Both the position numbers and the translations under genes were made by a program. This document shows, piece by piece, positions 36,074-43,887 of a stretch of DNA of 64,000 bases (position 1 is its first letter; each line of letters starts with the position of its first letter). Source of the stretch: CAVYXF01 sp963772335 (GTDB lineage Bacteria; Pseudomonadota; Alphaproteobacteria; Rhizobiales; Rhodomicrobiaceae). Location: positions 434,001 to 498,000 of the forward strand of contig CAVYXF010000001.1 of the NCBI GenBank assembly GCA_963772335.1, in the 5' to 3' direction. The notes beneath the pieces are model-generated. The model had not been told where the DNA came from. It ran no database searches and saw only the letters and a program-made list of their open reading frames with translations.

Positions 36074-37050
36074 GCATCATTCGTTCAGTCATCCGCGGTT
36101 GCGGCGCCTATCTCCCTGAGAGAGTTGTCACCAACGAGGAGTTGGCCAAGCTCGTCGATACCAATGATGCCTGGATCACCGAGCGCACCGGCATTAAGGA
36201 ACGTCACATCGCCGCCGACGGTGAGCTAACCTCCGATCTCGGGTTGGCGGCGGCCCGCCGTGCGCTCGAAGCCGCAGAGGTCGATGCCAAGGATATCGAC
36301 CTGATTATCCTGGCCACCTCGACGCCCGATCAGACCTTTCCCGCAACTGCCGTGACCATCCAGGCCGCGCTCGGAGAGACGCAAGGCGCCGCATTCGACA
36401 TGCAGGCGGTGTGCTCCGGCTTCGTCTATGCGCTGACTACGGCTGACAATTTCCTGAAATCCGGACAGCACAAGCGCGCGCTGGTGATCGGAGCCGAGAC
36501 GTTCTCGCGCATTCTCGACTGGGAAGACCGCACCACATGCGTGCTCTTCGGTGACGGCGCGGGAGCCGTCGTTCTCGAGGCGCAGCGGGCAACTGCGAGC
36601 AAGAGCAACGGTCGCGGCATCATCGGCTCGGTGCTGCGCTCCGATGGACGCTATAAGCACATGCTGTTCGTGGACGGCGGCCCCTCCTCCTCGAAATCTG
36701 TCGGCCATCTGCGCATGCAGGGACGCGAGGTGTTTCGCTTCGCTGTCTCCGCGATCGCCGAGGTGATCGAGGACACGCTCAAGGCCTACGATCTGACCGC
36801 CGATGACATCGACTGGTTCGTTCCGCATCAGGCCAACAAGCGCATTCTCGACGGCACGGCCAAAAAGCTGGGCATTGCCCCGGAAAAGATTGTCATGACG
36901 CTGGAGAAGCATGGCAATACGTCTGCCGCCTCGATCCCGCTGGCTCTCGATACCGCCATCAAGGACGGCCGGCTGAAAAAGGGCGATCTGGTCCTGATGG
37001 AGGCCATGGGCGGCGGCTTTACTTGGGGATCCGTCCTGGCGCGGTGGTAA
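36070..37050 (+). CDS. fabH: Beta-ketoacyl-ACP synthase III
   Basis: A 326-residue KAS III that starts fatty-acid synthesis by condensing acetyl-CoA with malonyl-ACP. The catalytic Cys is in DMQAVCSGFVYAL, the His in FVPHQANKRIL and the Asn in KHGNTSAASIPLAL. A GTG start overlaps the plsX stop. It is followed after 258 nt by ihfA. Confidence 0.97.
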   Translation: MSIIRSVIRGCGAYLPERVVTNEELAKLVDTNDAWITERTGIKERHIAADGELTSDLGLAAARRALEAAEVDAKDIDLIILATSTPDQTFPATAVTIQAALGETQGAAFDMQAVCSGFVYALTTADNFLKSGQHKRALVIGAETFSRILDWEDRTTCVLFGDGAGAVVLEAQRATASKSNGRGIIGSVLRSDGRYKHMLFVDGGPSSSKSVGHLRMQGREVFRFAVSAIAEVIEDTLKAYDLTADDIDWFVPHQANKRILDGTAKKLGIAPEKIVMTLEKHGNTSAASIPLALDTAIKDGRLKKGDLVLMEAMGGGFTWGSVLARW

Positions 37051-37308
37051 ATTACACACTATACCGCCGCTTTTCTTGCTCTGCGGCATCTCGCAATGAA
37101 CATAATGCGTTTTCGCAAGAATCTTTTCTTCTGCCCTGATTGGCAATGGAAATCTTGATTTTGCTTTCTGCCGATCTCCTCGCCTGATTAGGAATATGAC
37201 AAAAAACCGCGTGAAATCAGGGAGATGGAATTTTCCCTCGTTGACCGCAGTAGGGTTAATATATTACTATGACGTTACTCGACTCTTTGGGAGCGAGCCG
37301 AGTTTTCA

Positions 37309-37626
37309 ATGGCAAACAGCGGCAAAACGTTAACAAGAGCAGATTTGGCGGAAGCGGTCTTCCAGAAGGTCGGCTTGCCGCGCAATGAATCGTCTGAGCT
37401 TGTGGAAAGTGTCATCCGCGAGATAATTGGCTGTTTGGAGCGCGGCGAGAACGTTAAGCTGTCGAGCTTCGGGTCGTTTGGCGTACGCGATAAGAGGGAA
37501 CGCGTGGGCCGTAATCCGAAGACGGGGGAAGTGGTTCCGATCACCCCGCGCCGGGTGCTCGTCTTTCGGGCGAGCAATATCATGAAGGACCGGATCAACG
37601 CTGGACTGATCAAGAAGAAGGGGTAA
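37309..37626 (+). CDS. ihfA: Integration host factor, alpha subunit
   Basis: A 105-residue DNA-bending protein of the HU/IHF family: LTRADLAEAVFQKVGLPRNESSELVESVI, the core KLSSFGSFGVRDKRERVGRNPKTGEVVPITPRRVLVFRAS with the conserved beta-arm proline, and a short C-terminal helix. With IHF-beta it bends DNA at specific sites and affects transcription, replication and site-specific recombination. It sits between fabH and a MerR gene, the conserved order in Hyphomicrobiales. The 258-nt leader is relatively AT-rich and probably holds its promoter. Confidence 0.95.
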   Translation: MANSGKTLTRADLAEAVFQKVGLPRNESSELVESVIREIIGCLERGENVKLSSFGSFGVRDKRERVGRNPKTGEVVPITPRRVLVFRASNIMKDRINAGLIKKKG

Positions 37627-37666
37627 GCATGCGGTTGCGTGCCCTAGGAAAGATGCGGGGGCTATA

Positions 37667-38239
37667 GTGCAGAAATCGTCGAGTGCGTTCCGCACCATCT
37701 CGGAGGTGGCGACGGAACTTGATGTGCCAAAACATGTGCTGCGTTTCTGGGAGGGCAAATTTCCCCAGCTCCGCCCGATGAAGCGCGGCGGTGGACGTCG
37801 CTACTACCGCCCCGAGGACATCGAGCTGCTGCGCGGCATTCGCTGGCTGCTCTACTCCGACGGCTACACCATCAAGGGCGTTCAGCGTATTTTGCGCGAC
37901 AATGGTGTGAAATTCGTTAAACACTGCTGGCGCGACGAGCTGCAGCACGAAGGCGAGCCGAGCTTCGATATCCCCAATCTTGCAGCCGATGCTGCAAGCG
38001 CGGCAAGGCGATCTCCGCGCGGGGCCGAAAAGGCAGCGCCCACGCCAGCAGATTTGCCCAAGCCTCCCACGCAGGCAGCAGTGCCGCCGCTGACCCTCAA
38101 CAAAGAGCAGAAGCAGTTCCTTAAGGCTCTGCTTGATGGTCTCGAGGATTGCCACGCCCTGCTCCAGGGCGCGGTTGAGGCGAAGGCGGCAAAGCCGAAG
38201 GCGAAGTCCAGCGCGAAGCGCTCTTCCGCTGACAGGTAG
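37667..38239 (+). CDS. MerR family transcriptional regulator downstream of ihfA
   Basis: A 190-residue protein with a GTG start. The N-terminal MerR DNA-binding domain is FRTISEVATELDVPKHVLRFWEGKFPQLRPMKRGGGRRYYRPEDIELLRGI (residues 6-56). It is followed by a YTIKGVQRILRDNG helix. A low-complexity, Pro/Ala- and Lys-rich C terminus lacks an effector domain. This family is regularly found between ihfA and tRNA-Pro in this order. Targets are unknown. The start is 40 nt after the ihfA stop. Confidence 0.88.
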   Translation: MQKSSSAFRTISEVATELDVPKHVLRFWEGKFPQLRPMKRGGGRRYYRPEDIELLRGIRWLLYSDGYTIKGVQRILRDNGVKFVKHCWRDELQHEGEPSFDIPNLAADAASAARRSPRGAEKAAPTPADLPKPPTQAAVPPLTLNKEQKQFLKALLDGLEDCHALLQGAVEAKAAKPKAKSSAKRSSADR

Positions 38240-38366
38240 GTGGGCCGACCTGCATCGGCGCGGTCATCCGTCCTCGGGACGGGTGACGATTTTATTGACC
38301 CTGGACGGGGAAGCGGGCAAAACTGCTGTCCCTGGCCCTGCCGGAAATTCGCGGGCCTTTGATCGT

Positions 38367-38444
38367 CGGAGCGTAGCGCAGCCCGGTTAGCGCACTAGTC
38401 TGGGGGACTAGGGGTCGCGAGTTCGAATCTCGCCGCTCCGACCA
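38367..38444 (+). tRNA. tRNA-Pro (anticodon GGG), CCA encoded
   Basis: A 78-nt cloverleaf: acceptor stem CGGAGCG/CGCTCCG, D stem GCGC/GCGC, anticodon stem CTAGT/ACTAG around CTGGGGG (anticodon GGG), T stem GCGAG/CTCGC with loop TTCGAAT, discriminator A and an encoded CCA. All stems pair perfectly. Its final 39 nt recur at 40245-40283. It serves as an integration site (see the direct repeats). Confidence 0.97.
38406..38444 (+). repeat. Direct repeat, left (inside tRNA-Pro): candidate attL
   Basis: The 39-nt 3' end of tRNA-Pro, from the 3' side of the anticodon stem to CCA, is repeated at 40245-40283 with one mismatch (A at 38426, G at 40265). This is the usual sign of integrase-mediated insertion into a tRNA 3' end. 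Confidence 0.8.
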
Positions 38445-38657
38445 TATTTTCAATCACTTAGCTGCCATATCGCTCGCGTGTTTTGCATGGCCCGTAGTGC
38501 AACGGCCCCTCGAAGTTCAGCTATCGTCTGGCATAGGACATCGATGCGAGGGCCAAGACGGCTTACTCGCGCTGTCAAAGAGCGGCTGAGAATGAGCGAC
38601 GGTCCGAATAGGCTGGTTATGGCCAACCTATTCCTTTGGATCGTTATCGGCCAATGG

Positions 38658-40001
38658 TTAATGAACCGGTACATTGACCTCCTCGCCAGCCGCGATGTCG
38701 ATTGGAACGCGCCGCTGTTCGTCGGTTAATGACTTGAAGAACTTCCGGCTGTCGATCTCGAGCACATATGAGCCGGGCGGAAGCGCAATTCTGAAGGAAG
38801 AGGTCTCGATCACCTCCTGCCCCTGGCGATCTCTCACCTTGACATACATGGCGCCGAGCTTGTTCTCGATATTGAGCCGTCCGGCCTTAAGTTGCGTGGT
38901 CTCGCCGGGCTTCACCTCGACCGGTGCCGGCCATGACAGCTTGCCGAATTTGACTTCGTATTGGCCGGGAAGAAGCATGGTCTTGGGATGATTCCAGAAC
39001 AGCTGATCGATGCCTTCTTCGGTCTCGGGCTCCACGATATCGACGAAGGGGTCGCCCAGGCCGCTGATCTCCAGGTAACCGGGCTTCAGCTCCGTCGTTT
39101 CACGCGACCGGATTTCGACGCCCTGCCACTTTTGCTTGCCGAAGGCGACAGTGTAGACGCCCGGCGCCAGTTTCGCTTCGCTTTGGACCTGATTGAGCGC
39201 GCCGACCTGCTTGCCATCCGCTGCCAGAATGCGGGTGAGGCCAACCGCCTTCATCTTCAGCACGCCGGTTTCCAAGCCGCTCACCTGCCGCTTCTTCAAG
39301 GGTTCAACCGCCGCTTTGCCGAGCGCCGCGGTGAGCTCGGCCGCGTTATTCGCATCGAAATAGCTGCCCCGCGCCATGCGGGCGATACATTGCAGCTGGC
39401 CGCGCGTCACGGCATCGACGCCAACCCCGACGGTATGCACGACCAGCTTCGCATCGGCGTCGGCGAGAGCTTTGGCCGCGCTGCAAGGGTCGCCTTGGCA
39501 GGTTTCCTTGCCGTCGCTGACCAGGACGACGGTGCGGGCGCTTGCCTCCTCCGCGCTCAAATCCTGTGCCGCGAGCGTAAGCGCATAAGTAATCGGGGTG
39601 TAGCCCTGGGGCTGAATAGCCTGCGCCTTGCTGACGACATCGCTTCCGTTCGCCGACACGGCGCTGAAGGATGTGAGAAGGCTCGTATCCTTGCAGTCCT
39701 TCTTTGCCGTCGGCGATTGATCGCCATAGCTGCGTAGCGCGAGCCGCGTCTGCGGCGGAAGCGTGGTCACGAGACGCGCAACGGCTGCTTTCGCCGCGCT
39801 CATGCGCGTTGCGCCATCGGGAAGTGCCGCTTTCATACTGCCGGACGCGTCGAGCACCAGCGCAACGCTGCGATCCTCAGCCTGGGCGGGCAGAATGGCA
39901 AAAGCCATAGGCTGCAGCGCGACGGTTACGGCGATAGCTCGCATGATCGACCATCGGCGGGCAGTTCCTAAAACAGCCTCAACAAAAACTCTATCACTCA
40001 T
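38658..40001 (-). CDS. Secreted von Willebrand factor A domain protein with three C-terminal beta repeats
   Basis: A 447-residue exported protein: a hydrophobic signal region (about 20-41, ending PAQA), then a vWA domain (about 45-225). The metal-ion-dependent adhesion site is complete: D51-A-S53-G-S55, the Thr in YTPITYAL and the Asp in LVSDGKETC. Two cysteine pairs are likely disulfide-bonded (KKDCKD; CQGDPC). From about 240 to the end, three related 70-80-residue units repeat a pattern like PGxYxVxFGKxxW...V..GETT.LK.G, resembling PEGA-type surface domains. AAGGAGG precedes ATG 40001. It is the only gene between the two tRNA-Pro repeats, so it is probably acquired cargo. Confidence 0.88.
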   Translation of the reverse strand: MSDRVFVEAVLGTARRWSIMRAIAVTVALQPMAFAILPAQAEDRSVALVLDASGSMKAALPDGATRMSAAKAAVARLVTTLPPQTRLALRSYGDQSPTAKKDCKDTSLLTSFSAVSANGSDVVSKAQAIQPQGYTPITYALTLAAQDLSAEEASARTVVLVSDGKETCQGDPCSAAKALADADAKLVVHTVGVGVDAVTRGQLQCIARMARGSYFDANNAAELTAALGKAAVEPLKKRQVSGLETGVLKMKAVGLTRILAADGKQVGALNQVQSEAKLAPGVYTVAFGKQKWQGVEIRSRETTELKPGYLEISGLGDPFVDIVEPETEEGIDQLFWNHPKTMLLPGQYEVKFGKLSWPAPVEVKPGETTQLKAGRLNIENKLGAMYVKVRDRQGQEVIETSSFRIALPPGSYVLEIDSRKFFKSLTDEQRRVPIDIAAGEEVNVPVH

Positions 40002-40313
40002 ATTGGCCTCCTTGATTTCCTCCGCTCAAAGACACTTCCAGCGCGTCCGAGCTTGTGTTGGAGGGTCAACACGGAGACCTGTCCGAATATTCGGAGCATT
40101 TTGGTCGGACCCAATATGCCGGCTACGGCTTGTGCTTGCCGAAACCCATGAAGATACAGCGCCAGCCACGATCCGTTAGCGGCCTGTCAGGCCCGGTATT
40201 GAGGAGCATCTGGTCGGCTCAGCGACCGCACGCGTCCCCTTGGCGACTAGGGGTCGCGAGTTCGGATCTCGCCGCTCCGACCACTTCACTTCCTAAATCA
40301 TCGGCAAGCCGTT
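40002..40313. other. Intergenic region carrying the right tRNA-Pro repeat
   Basis: These 312 nt hold the leader of the vWA gene, a 14-bp palindrome TCCGAATATTCGGA (about 40080-40093), the 39-nt tRNA fragment and 30 nt up to the radical SAM stop. No integrase or other gene is visible. The palindrome could be an operator; nothing proves it. Confidence 0.5.
40245..40283 (+). repeat. Direct repeat, right (orphan tRNA-Pro 3' end): candidate attR
   Basis: It matches tRNA-Pro positions 38406-38444 in 38 of 39 bases, including the encoded CCA. The upstream half of the tRNA is missing here, so it is a fragment and not a second gene. With the left copy it delimits a 1.84-kb segment. Confidence 0.8.
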
Positions 40314-41354
40314 CTATCGCCCGATCACAATCGTGGTGCAGGCGCTCTCCAGCTTGGGCAAGTCTTTGGCCGCAGCCATTCGGACCGAAAGCGGCTTCTC
40401 CTTCCCGCGGATCACGGGGCAGTAAGGGTCGGGTTCACCCAGCATCTGCAGCAGCCGACGACGGCCGGCGCAGCCACCGCGGCAGGCGGCGAGATAGTCA
40501 CAGCCGCGGCAAGCGTCCGGCAGCGAACGGGCGTCGGCGAAAGGCTGTGTCTCGACGATCTCTCCCCCGGTTTGCAGAAGCAGATCGAGCGGCGTGCCCG
40601 TCCCCGGCCAGTAAACGCAGGGCTGGACTGTGGCGCGGGGCGTGACGCGCACCGTGGCGACGCCGCAGCCGCCTCGCCGCGGCGGCAGTCCGGCCATCGC
40701 CCGGACCAGCGGCTCACCAATGGCAATGACATCCGTCCGGGCGAACAGTGTCGCAAAGCCATCCCAATACTCATCATAGGTCAGGGCATAGCTGTCGCTG
40801 CGCACGGCCTGATAGACGTTGATCCGGAGCGGGGCGTCATAGGCTTTAGCGATCGCGGCGACCTGGTGCAGCCGATCGAAATTGCTGCGCATCATCACGG
40901 CGATGAGGGTGACCGGCACGCCGAGCCGGCGGCAGCGCGCGGCCTGCTCATGCACCAGCGCCCAGTTCCCCGCGCCGCGCTGTTCGTCCTGCTCGGCCTC
41001 GGTCGGATAGTCCAGCGAGAACTCGACATCGGCAAAGGCGGTGAGCTTCTCATCATCCAGCACGGCAACCGAATAGCCGTTGGAGGTCATGGTGAGCTTG
41101 ACCGGCTGCTCGCGCAGGAAAGCCAGCATTGGCAGGAAATCGGGATGCATACCGTTTTCGCCGGTGCCAAGATTGACCGAGCGCACGGGAATGCTCGCCA
41201 TCACGCGCTTGACCTGGTCGAGCGAGAGCCGGTCCACCCGCGTCGGATCGCGATAGCAGAACGCGCAGGCCAGATTGCATTCATTGGTGAGGCCGATGCC
41301 GAGCGCGAATTGCCGGGGTGCAACGTCTTGCGGGGAGGTGCTGGCAAGTGACAT
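40314..41354 (-). CDS. Radical SAM / SPASM-like protein, divergent from selD operon
   Basis: A 346-residue radical SAM enzyme. The 4Fe-4S motif C26-x3-C30-x2-C33 lies in NECNLACAFCYRDP. The glycine-rich SAM contact NLGTGENG and a TIM-barrel body follow. The C terminus has a SPASM/twitch-like cysteine set (GGCGVATV, QPCVYWPG, ACRGCDYLAACRGGCAG, PYCPV), suited to one or two extra clusters. Such proteins often modify peptides or proteins; the substrate cannot be told. ATG 41354 has GAGG at good spacing; ATG 41360 does not. Its start is only 48 nt from the divergent methyltransferase, so both probably share regulation. Confidence 0.87.
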   Translation of the reverse strand: MSLASTSPQDVAPRQFALGIGLTNECNLACAFCYRDPTRVDRLSLDQVKRVMASIPVRSVNLGTGENGMHPDFLPMLAFLREQPVKLTMTSNGYSVAVLDDEKLTAFADVEFSLDYPTEAEQDEQRGAGNWALVHEQAARCRRLGVPVTLIAVMMRSNFDRLHQVAAIAKAYDAPLRINVYQAVRSDSYALTYDEYWDGFATLFARTDVIAIGEPLVRAMAGLPPRRGGCGVATVRVTPRATVQPCVYWPGTGTPLDLLLQTGGEIVETQPFADARSLPDACRGCDYLAACRGGCAGRRRLLQMLGEPDPYCPVIRGKEKPLSVRMAAAKDLPKLESACTTIVIGR

Positions 41355-41402
41355 CGGCATCCTCGACGTTAGAATGGGCTAACACGGAATAATTCGGGAA
41401 AG

Positions 41403-42230
41403 ATGATGGAAACGTTACCGGGGGCCCTGCAGCCCGACCAGCTTTCCGAGCGCTGGGACGATCACGTTGGCGTGTATGAGCTGGTGTTGGAGCCATTCAC
41501 TTTAACATTTGCGGAGACTGCCATCGACCGGCTGGCTTTGCAGCCTGCAAGCCGCGTGCTGGATGTCGGGGCCGGGTCGGGTGGCGCAGCGCTGCTGCTG
41601 GCAGGGCGAAGCATGGACGTAACCGCGATCGACGGCTCGGCCGGAATGATCGACCGCATTCGTGAGCGTGCGGCAGCCGAGGGCGTGCATATCGAAGCGC
41701 AGGTCATGGACGGCCAGGCGCTCACGCTTCCGGGCGCCAGCTTTGATGCGGCGCTGTCCGTGTTCGGCGTGATCCTCTTTCCTGACGCAGCAAAGGGCAT
41801 GGCGGAAATCCACCGGGTGCTGAAGCCGGGCGGGCGCGCCGCCATCGTTACCTGGACCCAGCCGGAAGTGTACCGGGTGGCCGCGATGCTGCGCGCCGCC
41901 ATGCTGTCGGTATGGCCGGACATGCCGCAGTCTTCCCTCCCCGCCCAGTTGCGCTTTAAGGACGAGCCGAATTTTCGCAAGCTCTTCACAGGTGCCGGCT
42001 TTGCCGAGCCCGACATCGAGGTGATGACCGCTTTGCTGAAAGCGCCGTCGGCGCGCTGGCTCGCCGAGCGGATCGCGTTCGCGCCTGGCATGACAGCGAT
42101 GATGAATACTCTCGGCGAGCGCCGGTCCCTCGTGCTCTCCGCCTTCGTTGAGCAACTCGAGACGGAATACGGCACCGCGGAGCTTGCTTTGCCTGCTGCG
42201 GCCTTCATCGGATGTGCGGCAAAGCCTTGA
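41403..42230 (+). CDS. Class I SAM-dependent methyltransferase
   Basis: A 275-residue methyltransferase of the UbiE/COQ5-like Methyltransf_11 group. SAM-binding motif I is VLDVGAGSGGAALLLAG (about residues 51-67), followed by the acidic DVTAIDGSAGMI. Motif II/III are FDAALSVFGVILFPD and LKPGGRAAIVTW. The C-terminal half is helical and unassigned. Substrate is unknown. Because it opens an operon that ends in selenium genes, a selenium or sulfur compound is a tempting acceptor, but that is inference only. GGGAAAG precedes a double ATG, so the start could also be 41406. Confidence 0.85.
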   Translation: MMETLPGALQPDQLSERWDDHVGVYELVLEPFTLTFAETAIDRLALQPASRVLDVGAGSGGAALLLAGRSMDVTAIDGSAGMIDRIRERAAAEGVHIEAQVMDGQALTLPGASFDAALSVFGVILFPDAAKGMAEIHRVLKPGGRAAIVTWTQPEVYRVAAMLRAAMLSVWPDMPQSSLPAQLRFKDEPNFRKLFTGAGFAEPDIEVMTALLKAPSARWLAERIAFAPGMTAMMNTLGERRSLVLSAFVEQLETEYGTAELALPAAAFIGCAAKP

Positions 42231-42276
42231 AAGCGCCGGCACTGCCAAGTTCACGATGGCGTCAGGATGGTCTAGA

Positions 42277-42308
42277 TTTGTAACGCTTCGGCCCGAAGCG
42301 TCGTAAAT
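42277..42308 (+). promoter_or_regulatory. Imperfect palindrome before the binding-protein gene
   Basis: ACGCTTCGG and CCGAAGCGT form a 9-bp inverted repeat almost without spacer, extended by weaker pairs to TTTGT and GTAAA. It lies 37 nt before the binding-protein start, inside the 114-nt gap after the methyltransferase. It may be an operator, an attenuator or an RNA-stabilising hairpin for the downstream genes. No T-run follows. Confidence 0.4.
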
Positions 42309-42344
42309 TTGCCCAGAACCGCAGACTACGCCAGGGGAGCGCTC

Positions 42345-43217
42345 ATGCGAAAAATCCTGTCATTTGCCATTGCCGCCTTCGCCTTGCTGGTGGCAATGCC
42401 CACCTTCGCGCAGGACAAGCCCATCTTCGTCTTCACCGCCATTCCCGACCAGGACGAGACACGGCTCGTCGAGCGCTTTAGCCGCGTCGCGAAATATCTG
42501 GAGGATAAGCTCGGCGTCACCGTCAAATATGTGCCGGTGAAGAGCTATCCGGCGGCGGTGACGGCTTTCATCAATGGCGATGTGCAGATGGCGTGGTTCG
42601 GCGGCTTCACGGGCGTGCAGGCGCGCCGTGCCGTGCCGGGGTCGGAAGCGATCGTGCAAGGAGCGGAGGACACGGCCTTCAAATCTTATGTGATTGCCAA
42701 TACCGCCACCAGCATAAAGCCTGCCAAGGATTTCCCGAAGGACATCGCCGGCAAAACCTTCACCTTCGGCTCGCGCGCCTCGACCTCGGGCCGGGTCATG
42801 CCGGAATATTTCATCCGCCAGCATCTGGGCGGCAAGGCGCCGGAGGACATCTTTTCCCGAGTCGGTTTTTCGGGCGACCACTCCAAGACCATTCAGCTCG
42901 TGCAATCGGGAGCCTATGAGGTCGGCGTAGTCGATTACACGGTCTATGAGCTCGATAACAAAGCCGGCAAGGTGGACCCGTCGAAGGTGAGCGTGATCTG
43001 GGAGACGCCGACCTTTCCGGACTATCAGTTCACGGTGCACGGCGATGTCGACGCCAAATTCGGCACAGGCTTCAAGGACAAGCTGAAGGCGGCGCTCCTG
43101 GCGATCGATGATAAAGAGATCCTCGGCATTTTCGCGCGCTCCAAATTCATCCCTGCCACCAACGCCGAATACAAGCCAATCGAGGACGTGGCCGAGGCCG
43201 CGAAGATGCTGAATTGA
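42345..43217 (+). CDS. PhnD-like periplasmic binding protein, putative selenium-oxyanion ABC transporter
   Basis: A 290-residue protein with a signal peptide (MRKILSFAIAAFALLVAMPTFAQ) and the fold of phosphonate-type binding proteins. Typical motifs are AIPDQDETRLVERFSRVAKYLEDKLGV, VKSYPAAVTAFINGDVQMAWFGGFTGVQA, and FTFGSRASTSGRVMPEYFI. I recognise this subgroup as one annotated as a putative selenate transporter component when found beside selD, which is the case here. Direct evidence for selenate over phosphonate or another oxyanion is lacking. AGGGGAG precedes ATG 42345. The ATPase gene follows after 4 nt. Confidence 0.85.
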   Translation: MRKILSFAIAAFALLVAMPTFAQDKPIFVFTAIPDQDETRLVERFSRVAKYLEDKLGVTVKYVPVKSYPAAVTAFINGDVQMAWFGGFTGVQARRAVPGSEAIVQGAEDTAFKSYVIANTATSIKPAKDFPKDIAGKTFTFGSRASTSGRVMPEYFIRQHLGGKAPEDIFSRVGFSGDHSKTIQLVQSGAYEVGVVDYTVYELDNKAGKVDPSKVSVIWETPTFPDYQFTVHGDVDAKFGTGFKDKLKAALLAIDDKEILGIFARSKFIPATNAEYKPIEDVAEAAKMLN

Positions 43218-43221
43218 GCTG

Positions 43222-43887
43222 ATGGCTGCGGTCGTCCTCGAGAGTGCCACGGCCGGCTATGCCGGCGTGCCCGTCCTCCACGATATCGACCTTGTGATCG
43301 AGGAGGGCGAGCGGGTCGCCATCATGGGCCGCTCGGGCGCAGGCAAATCCACCCTCCTGAACATGATCTATCAGCGCTACGCCGAAAGCATAGCGCTGAT
43401 CCCCCAGGCAAGCGCGCTGGTCGGCAATCTCAGCGTGTTCCACAATGTCTATATGGGGCAGCTCGACCGCCACTCCACCCTCGCCAATCTGCGCAATCTG
43501 GCGTGGCCCAGGCAGCGCGATGTCGCGGCGGTCGGCGCGGTTTTGGAGCGGGTCGGCCTGACCGACAAGATGTTCGCCAAGGCCGGCGAGCTCTCCGGCG
43601 GACAGCAGCAGCGTACCTCGGTTGCACGCGCCATGTTCAATGGCCGGCCGATCGTCGTCGGCGATGAGCCCGTCTCCGCGCTCGACCGGGTGCAGGCCGC
43701 CGACGTGCTGGGCACGCTCTGCAGCACGCATCAGACCCGCATCTTCGCCCTGCACGACATCCGGCTGGCGCTTGATCATACCGACCGCATCGTGCTGATC
43801 GAGCGCGGCCGGATCCTTCTGGATCAGCCGACCGCAACGCTCACCCCCGCCGCTATCCTCGCCTATTACGAAGGCGAGCTGTTATGA
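43222..43887 (+). CDS. ABC transporter ATPase (PhnC-like)
   Basis: A 221-residue ATPase with Walker A GRSGAGKST, Q-loop ALIPQASALVGNLSVFHNVYMGQLDRHS (the PhnC-like FHNVYMG stretch), signature LSGGQQQRTSVARAM, and the H-loop FALHDIRLALDHTD. Walker B is unusual, reading PIVVGDEPVSALD. It powers import through the double permease encoded next, which it overlaps by 4 nt (ATGA). No phosphonate-degradation genes are nearby. Confidence 0.9.
   Translation: MAAVVLESATAGYAGVPVLHDIDLVIEEGERVAIMGRSGAGKSTLLNMIYQRYAESIALIPQASALVGNLSVFHNVYMGQLDRHSTLANLRNLAWPRQRDVAAVGAVLERVGLTDKMFAKAGELSGGQQQRTSVARAMFNGRPIVVGDEPVSALDRVQAADVLGTLCSTHQTRIFALHDIRLALDHTDRIVLIERGRILLDQPTATLTPAAILAYYEGELL

Noticed and set aside
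38478..38729. 83-codon plus-strand frame between tRNA-Pro and the vWA gene
   Set aside because: It has a hydrophobic stretch but overlaps the vWA 3' end antisense, has no good ribosome site and matches no family I know.
40245..40283. A second tRNA-Pro gene
   Set aside because: Only the 3' half is present; the acceptor 5' strand, D arm and anticodon loop are missing, so it is a fragment.
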